From Plantactinospora endophytica (GTDB lineage Bacteria > Actinomycetota > Actinomycetes > Mycobacteriales > Micromonosporaceae): a stretch of 64,000 bases of DNA. Both the position numbers and the translations under genes were made by a program. The notes beneath the pieces are model-generated. The model did not search any database and was not told where the DNA came from. It worked only from the letters and a program-made list of their open reading frames with translations. Location: the NCBI RefSeq assembly GCF_016862915.1, contig NZ_BONW01000044.1, forward strand, positions 62,001 through 126,000, in the 5' to 3' direction. Below are positions 55,029 to 64,000 of the stretch, one piece after another. How positions within the stretch are numbered: the first letter of the stretch is position 1; each line of letters begins with the position of its first letter.

Positions 55029-55871
55029 TCACTGACCGGCAGCGGTCAGCGCGGCCCGACAGTCGGCCAGCGCCCGGTCCGCGGCGGCGCGCAGCGCGGC
55101 CGGATCGGGGCCCGCCCCGAGCACCTCCCGGGAGTACGACGGGAGCACCTTGGAGAGCTCGTTCCCGAAGACCGTCCGCAGGTCGTCGGCGCGTCCGCCC
55201 TGCGCGCCGAGGCCCGGAGCGAGCAGCGGACCGCCCACCCCGGAGAGGTCGTGTCCGGTCTCGCCGATGGTGGCACCGACCACCAGCCCGAAGCTGCCGA
55301 GCGGCTCGGCACCCGCGTTGAGCTGCGAAATCTCTTCGATGATCGTTTGCGCGACGGTGCGCCCGTCGGCGCCGACGGCGCGCTGGACGCTGGCGCCCTC
55401 GGGGTTGGAGGTGAGCGCCAGCACGAAGACGCCGCCGCCGTACTTGCGCGCCGTGTCGAACATCGGGGCGAGCGAGCCGACCCCCAGGAAGGGGCTCGCG
55501 GTGACCGCGTCGACATACATCGGGCTGGATGGATCCAGGTACGCGTCGGCGTACGCGGCGACCGTGGAGCCGATGTCGCCGCGCTTGACGTCAAGCAGAA
55601 CGAGCGCACCCGCGCCCCGCAACTGTCGGATAATTGACTCAAGAACTCCGACCCCTTGCGACCCGAACCGCTCGAAAAATGCCGACTGCGGCTTGACGAC
55701 CGCGACCCGGTCGCCGAGCGCGTCGACGACGGTCTCGCTGAACCGGGTCAGCCCGGCGATGTCGTCCGACAGACCCCACCGGGCGAGTAGCGCGGGGTGC
55801 GGGTCGATGCCCACGCAGAGCGGTCCGCGCTCCGCCATCGCCCGGTGCAGCCGGCTGCCGAAGGTCTCCAT
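55029..55871 (-). CDS. pyrF: Orotidine 5'-phosphate decarboxylase
   Basis: 280 residues of the actinobacterial long type. LCVGIDPHPALL, the catalytic DVKRGDIGSTVAAYADAYL, TASPFLGVGSL and GLVVGATIGETG are visible. Last step to UMP. ATG 55871 follows AGGAG. Downstream of bioA and then pyrD. Confidence 0.96.
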   Translation of the reverse strand: METFGSRLHRAMAERGPLCVGIDPHPALLARWGLSDDIAGLTRFSETVVDALGDRVAVVKPQSAFFERFGSQGVGVLESIIRQLRGAGALVLLDVKRGDIGSTVAAYADAYLDPSSPMYVDAVTASPFLGVGSLAPMFDTARKYGGGVFVLALTSNPEGASVQRAVGADGRTVAQTIIEEISQLNAGAEPLGSFGLVVGATIGETGHDLSGVGGPLLAPGLGAQGGRADDLRTVFGNELSKVLPSYSREVLGAGPDPAALRAAADRALADCRAALTAAGQ

Positions 55872-55992
55872 GCGGCTCTCCTCTCCGCAGGCGCCATGAC
55901 CACCTGTCGTGGCGCCACGACTCGCTGTCACGATCTCGACCGGACCGGCCCCCCCGGTCGGCGTACCGCACCGGGGCGTCGACGGGGCCGGC

Positions 55993-57267
55993 TCAGCCGG
56001 CCTTGGCCGCCGCGCCGATCGCCGCACAGATCCGGGCGACGTCGTCGTCCCCGGTGACGTACGGCGGCATCGTGTAGATCAGATCCCGGAACGGGCGCAG
56101 CCAGACGCCGTACGCCACCGCCGCCTCGGTCGCCGCCGCCATGTCGACGTCGTGGTCGAGCTGCACCACCCCGATCGCGCCCAGCACCCGGACGTCGGCC
56201 ACCCCGGCGGAGCCCCGTAACGGCGCCAGGCCGGCCGAGAGCCCGTCGGAGATCCTCTGCACGTCCATTGCCCAGTTTCGGGCCTGTAGCAGCCCGATAG
56301 AGGCGTTTGCGACGGCACAGGCAAGCGGGTTCCCCATGAACGTCGGCCCGTGCGCCAACACTCCGGTCGCGGAGATGCCCTCGGCGACCGCCGGGGTGCA
56401 GAGCGTCGCCGCCAGGCTCAGGTAGCCGCCGGTGAGCGCCTTGCCCAGGCACAGCACGTCCGGAGTCACCCCGGCATGCTCCGCCGCGAAGAGCGCGCCG
56501 GTCCGGCCGAACCCGGTGGCGATCTCGTCGAAGATCAGCACGATGTCGTACGCGGTGCAGACCTCGCGGAGCAGCCGCAGGTATTCCGGGTTGTGGAAGC
56601 GCATCCCGCCGGCGCCCTGCACCACCGGCTCGACGATCACCGCGGCGAGTTCGCCGGCATGCCGGTGCAGCGCGTCGACGAGCGCGGTCGCGTACGCCTC
56701 GTCGACCGGGGCGTCGAAGCCGGGCGGGGGCAGGCCGGCGAAGACCTGCCGGGGCAGTACGCCGGTCCACAGCGAGTGCATCCCGCCGACCGGGTCGCAG
56801 ACGCTCATCGGATGGAACGTGTCACCGTGGTAGCCGCCCCGCCAGGTGGCCAGCCGCTGCCGCTCCGGGCGGCCCCGACCGCGCTGGTACTGCAACGCCA
56901 TCTTGACCGCCACCTCGACCCCGACCGAGCCGGAGTCGCAGAGGAAGACGTGCTCCAGGCCGGGCGGGGTGATCTCGACCAGGGTGCGGGCCAGCGCGAC
57001 GGCGGGCTCGTGGGTCAGCCCGCCGAACATCACGTGGCCCATCCGGCCGAGTTGGTCGGTGACGGCGGCGTCCAGCACCGGATGCCGGTACCCGTGGATC
57101 GCCGCCCACCACGACGACATGCCGTCGACGAGTTCCCGGCCGTCGGCCAGGCGCAGCCGGACCCCCTCGGCGCTCTCCACCACGTACGGGTCGGTGCGGG
57201 CCGGCATCGGGGCGTACGGGTGCCAGACGTGCGCCCGGTCGGCCGCGACGATCTCCTCCGGGGTCAC
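55993..57267 (-). CDS. bioA: Adenosylmethionine-8-amino-7-oxononanoate aminotransferase
   Basis: 424 residues. A PLP fold-type I aminotransferase of biotin synthesis (SAM as amino donor): [63 protein letters not shown] and [16 protein letters not shown] (PLP lysine). GTG 57267 follows GGAGGG and is 37 bp after pyrD. No other bio gene is in view, so it is an isolated biotin gene inside a pyrimidine cluster. Confidence 0.95.
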   Translation of the reverse strand: MTPEEIVAADRAHVWHPYAPMPARTDPYVVESAEGVRLRLADGRELVDGMSSWWAAIHGYRHPVLDAAVTDQLGRMGHVMFGGLTHEPAVALARTLVEITPPGLEHVFLCDSGSVGVEVAVKMALQYQRGRGRPERQRLATWRGGYHGDTFHPMSVCDPVGGMHSLWTGVLPRQVFAGLPPPGFDAPVDEAYATALVDALHRHAGELAAVIVEPVVQGAGGMRFHNPEYLRLLREVCTAYDIVLIFDEIATGFGRTGALFAAEHAGVTPDVLCLGKALTGGYLSLAATLCTPAVAEGISATGVLAHGPTFMGNPLACAVANASIGLLQARNWAMDVQRISDGLSAGLAPLRGSAGVADVRVLGAIGVVQLDHDVDMAAATEAAVAYGVWLRPFRDLIYTMPPYVTGDDDVARICAAIGAAAKAG

Positions 57268-57304
57268 GGACGTCCCTCCGATCCTGTGGCGGCCTCCCCG
57301 GGGC

Positions 57305-58371
57305 TCACGGCCGGGTCGCCCGGGCCACCGCGCGGACCAGTCCCGGCCCGCCGTAGACGAAACCGGTGTAGAGCTGCACCAGACTGGCTCCGGCGTCGAG
57401 CAGCGCGGTCGCGTCCGCCGGGTCGAGGATGCCGCCCACCCCGACCACCGGCAGCGCGCCGTTGGTCTCGCGGTGTACGAACGACACCACCTCGCGGGCA
57501 CGCGCGGTCAGCGGCCGGCCGGAGAGCCCGCCCGCCTCACCGGCCCGGTGCGCGTCGGCCGGGGCGATCCCGTCCCGGCCCAGCGTGGTGTTGGTGGCGA
57601 TCACGCCCGCCGCACCCCGGTCCAGGCAGACCTGGAGCACCTCGGCGACGGCCGCCTCGGTCAGGTCCGGGGCGATCTTGACCAGGATCGGCTTCTCCCC
57701 CACCAGCGCGGTCAGCAGCGCGTCGAGGTGCGCCCGGTCCTGCAACGCCCGCAGCCCCGGGGTGTTCGGCGAGGAGACGTTGACCGCGAAGTAGTCGCCG
57801 TACGGCGCCAGCGCCCGGTAGGAGGCCAGGTAGTCGGCGACCGCGTCGTCCAACGGGGTGACCTTGGACTTGCCGAGCGAGATGCCCAGCGGCACCCCCA
57901 GCGGCCGGCGCAACGCGGCCAGTCGCCGGGCCAGCGCCTCCGCACCGGCGTTGTTGAAGCCCATCCGGTTGATCACCGCCGCGCTGCCCGGCAGCCGGAA
58001 CAGCCTCGGCCGGGGATTGCCCGGCTGCGGGTACGCGGTGACCGTGCCGACCTCGACGAAGCCGAAGCCCAGCGCCGGCCAGGCCGGCAGCGCGGCGCCG
58101 TCCTTGTCCATCCCGGCGGCCAGCCCGACCGGGTTCGGGAACCTGACCCCGAAGACGGTGCGCGGGGCGGCGACGGCGTACCGGGCCCGGAGCAGTGCGA
58201 GCGCGGCCGGACTGCGGGACAGCCCGGCCAGCCGACGCAGCGTCCACTCGTGCGCGGTCTCGGCGTCGCCGCCGCCGAGCCGGAACAGCGCCGGCCGGAC
58301 GAGGCGGTCGAAGACCGCTCCCCCGCCCGCCGTGCGCCGGCCCGCCCCGGTCTCCGTCGTCGTCGGCGGGC

Positions 58372-58375
<4 letters not shown>
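57305..58375 (-). CDS. pyrD: Dihydroorotate dehydrogenase (class 2)
   Basis: 356 residues, membrane-associated quinone-dependent class 2: N-terminal helices ([22 protein letters not shown]), then [45 protein letters not shown] with the Ser base, [10 protein letters not shown] and [16 protein letters not shown] 58375 overlaps the carB stop by 4 bp (GTGA). Confidence 0.96.
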
Positions 58376-61694
<3,319 letters not shown>

Positions 61695-61695
<1 letters not shown>

Positions 61696-62843
61696 CAGGA
61701 GCCCTTCTTCTCGCTCGGTCCGGCGCCCGGCCGACCCTCGATCAGTTCCGCGAAGCGGTCGAAGAGGTAGTCCGCGTCGTGCGGGCCGGCCGCCGCCTCC
61801 GGGTGGTACTGCACGGTGAACGCCGGTACGTCCTTCGCCCGCAGCCCCTCGACGACGTTGTCGTTCAGGCAGACGTGGCTCACCTCGACCCCGCCGAAGT
61901 CGGTGTCGATCACCTTGTTCAGTGGCGCGTCGACGGCGAACCCGTGGTTGTGGCTGGTCACCTCGACCTTGCCGGTGGACTGGTCCAGCACCGGCTGGTT
62001 GATGCCCCGGTGGCCGTACCCCAGTTTGTAGGTGCCGAAGCCGAGCGCCCGGCCCAGGATCTGGCTGCCGAAGCAGATCCCGAACAGCGGGATCTGCCGG
62101 CGCATCACCTCGCGGGCCAGCCCGGTCGGATGGTCGGCGGTGGCCGGGTCGCCCGGCCCCGGCGAGAAAAAGACCGCGTCGGCGCCGGTGGCCAGCAGGT
62201 CGTCGATGGTCGACGAGGCCGGCAGCACGTGCGTGGTGACGCCCCGCGCGGCGAGCCGGCGCGGCACGTTCCGCTTGATCCCCAGGTCGAGCGCGGCCAC
62301 CGTGAACCGGTGCTCCCCCTCGGCCTCGACGACGTACGGCTGCGCCGTGGTCACCTCGGCGGAGAGGTCGGCCCCCTCCATCCGGGGCGCCTCCCGGACC
62401 CGGGCCAGCAACTCCTTCGGGTCCTCGGTCAGGCTCGACACCCCGACCCGCATCGCGCCGCGCTCCCGCAGGTGCCGGGTGAGTGCCCGGGTGTCCACCC
62501 CGGCGATCCCGACCACGCCCTCGGTGGCCAGCCGGTCCTCCAGGGCGCCGGTGGCCCGCCAGTTCGAGCCGATCCGGGCCGGGTCCCGGACGACGTATCC
62601 GGCCACCCAGATCCGGCCCGACTCGTCGTCCTCGGTGTTCACCCCGGTGTTGCCGATGTGCGGCGCGGTCTGCACCACCACCTGGCGGTGGTACGACGGG
62701 TCGGTCAGCGTCTCCTGGTAACCGGTCATCCCGGTGTTGAAGACCGCCTCGCCGAAGGTCTCCCCCACACTGCCGTACGCCTCGCCCCGGAAGGACCGGC
62801 CGTCCTCCAGCACCAGGATCGCCGGTCGTCTGCGGTTGCCCAC
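61695..62843 (-). CDS. carA: Carbamoyl-phosphate synthase small subunit
   Basis: 382 residues. N-terminal domain ([32 protein letters not shown]) and class I glutaminase with [14 protein letters not shown] (nucleophile Cys) and [13 protein letters not shown]. Supplies ammonia to CarB. The GTG start is 1 bp past the pyrC stop. Confidence 0.97.
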
Positions 62844-62844
62844 C

Positions 62845-64000
62845 TCAGCGCACCGCCTTTCCGTCCAGCACCGTCGGCTCGCCGCGCAGGAAGGTCGCGA
62901 CGATCCGGCCGGGCAGGGTCAGCCCGGCGTACGGCGTGTTGCGGCTGCGGCTGGCCTGCTCGCCCGGGTCGACGGTGCGGCGGGCGGCCGGATCCACCAG
63001 GGTCAGGTTGGCCGGTACCCCCGGAGCGGGGTTGCGCCCGTGCTCGGTCAGTCCGGCGATCCGGGCCGGGGTCCGGGACATCCGCTCGGCGATCAGGTCC
63101 CACCGTTCGCCGAGTACGTCGAGCAGCACCGAGAGCGCCGTCTCCAGCCCGAGCATGCCCGGCCGGGCGTACGCCCACTCGCACTCCTTGTCCTCCAGCG
63201 CGTGCGGGGCGTGGTCGGTGGCGACGATGTCGATGATCCCCTCGACCAGCGCCGCGCGCAGCGCGCTGACGTCGGCGGCGGTACGCAGCGGCGGGTTCAC
63301 CTTGAACACCGGGTCGTAGCTGGCGGCCCGCTCGTCGGTCAGCAGCAGGTGGTGCGGGGTCACCTCGGCGGTGACCCGTACCCCGCGCTTCTTGGCGTGT
63401 CGGAGCACCTCGACGCTGCCGGCGGTGGAGAGGTGGCAGACGTGCAGCCGGCTGCCGACGTGCTCGGCGAGGAGCACGTCCCGGGCGATGATCGCCTCCT
63501 CGGCGACCGCCGGCCAGCCGGTCAGGCCGAGCCGGGTGGAGACCTCACCCTCGTGCATCTGGGCGCCCTCGGTGAGCCGGGGCTCCTCGGCGTGCTGCGC
63601 GATCACCCCGTCGAACGCCTTGACGTACTCCAGTGCCCGGCGCATCAGCTTCGGGTCGGCGACGCAGTGCCCGTCGTCGGAGAAGATCCGCACCCGGGCG
63701 GCGGAGTCGGCCATCGCGCCCAGCTCGGCGAGGCGCTCGCCGGCCAGCCCGACGGTGACGGCGCCGATCGGCTGCACGTCGACCAGCCCGGCCTCGCGGC
63801 CGAGCCGCCACACCTGTTCGACCACGCCGGCCGTGTCGGCGACCGGCGAGGTGTTGGCCATCGCGCAGACGGCGGTGTAGCCCCCCAGCGCCGCCGCCCG
63901 CGAACCCGACTCGACCGTCTCGGCGTCCTCCCGGCCCGGCTCCCGCAGGTGCGTGTGCAGGTCGACCAGGCCGGGCAGTGCGACCAGCCCGGCACCGTCG
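62845..64000 (-). CDS. pyrC: Dihydroorotase (5' end beyond window)
   Basis: Zinc amidohydrolase, class I, converting carbamoyl aspartate to dihydroorotate. The visible 384 codons begin at the metal motif [14 protein letters not shown] and continue with [62 protein letters not shown] and the C-terminal ANLTLVDP. About 50 N-terminal residues lie outside. It is first in the visible pyrC-carA-carB-pyrD block; pyrB would be expected beyond the edge. Confidence 0.97.
   Translation of the reverse strand, partial: DGAGLVALPGLVDLHTHLREPGREDAETVESGSRAAALGGYTAVCAMANTSPVADTAGVVEQVWRLGREAGLVDVQPIGAVTVGLAGERLAELGAMADSAARVRIFSDDGHCVADPKLMRRALEYVKAFDGVIAQHAEEPRLTEGAQMHEGEVSTRLGLTGWPAVAEEAIIARDVLLAEHVGSRLHVCHLSTAGSVEVLRHAKKRGVRVTAEVTPHHLLLTDERAASYDPVFKVNPPLRTAADVSALRAALVEGIIDIVATDHAPHALEDKECEWAYARPGMLGLETALSVLLDVLGERWDLIAERMSRTPARIAGLTEHGRNPAPGVPANLTLVDPAARRTVDPGEQASRSRNTPYAGLTLPGRIVATFLRGEPTVLDGKAVR

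Overview
This is a very GC-rich stretch of an actinobacterial chromosome. The gene content and protein sequences fit the Micromonosporaceae (Micromonospora, Plantactinospora and relatives), although I cannot name a genus from sequence alone. Supporting points are the mihF-gmk-rpoZ-coaBC-metK-priA order, a PriA without helicase motifs, a SigE-family sigma factor, PucR and MerR regulators, many start codons placed right after a -10 box (probable leaderless mRNAs), and many NTGA stop/start overlaps.

Layout. Positions 1-6420 (minus strand): infC-rpmI-rplT, a SpoU-type RNA methyltransferase, pheS and pheT (pheT leaves the window). infC probably starts at ATC behind a strong Shine-Dalgarno and has a terminator-like hairpin in its leader. 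Positions 6490-11840: a PH-domain membrane protein, a YdcZ-like transporter, a YchJ protein, a MerR pair under a MerR-type promoter, a DUF4037 protein and a lipoprotein. Positions 12049-16605: a LacI-type sensor fused to GGDEF and EAL domains, then a secreted CE4 deacetylase with a CBM2 module. Positions 17069-20569: a possible four-gene unit of an EspR-like XRE regulator, an ImmA/IrrE protease, a MAB_1171c-like membrane protein and an MpaB-like oxygenase with an extra beta-barrel-like domain. Positions 20914-29736: VOC proteins, a MarR/EamA divergon with two matched operators, a methyltransferase, two very small ORF candidates, a TM2 protein, a MerR regulator and a PucR regulator with two C-terminal HTH modules.

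Positions 30036-35828 hold hisE-hisG, a SigE-family sigma factor coupled to a GerMN/Gmad2 membrane protein, and a polar amino-acid ABC transporter. Positions 35898-41691 (minus) hold rpe, two 27-codon mini-ORFs, a REC-GGDEF regulator, an FMN riboswitch and ribD-ribE-ribBA-ribH. A third copy of the mini-ORF sequence is fused in frame ahead of ribBA. Positions 41800-64000 (minus) are mainly housekeeping: pyrC (entering at the right edge)-carA-carB-pyrD-bioA-pyrF, mihF-gmk-rpoZ-coaBC-metK-priA, a P-loop kinase/ParB-like fusion, def-fmt-rsmB, and a lone molybdopterin-binding dehydrogenase subunit.

Themes. Pyrimidine, riboflavin and translation functions are collinear and often translationally coupled. 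Tandem repeats of 15-38 bp occur at gene ends and between genes, and low-complexity segments have expanded inside otherwise conserved proteins (PheT, PriA, RsmB, DUF4037, PucR, VOC). No tRNA, rRNA, insertion sequence, prophage or CRISPR array was recognised.
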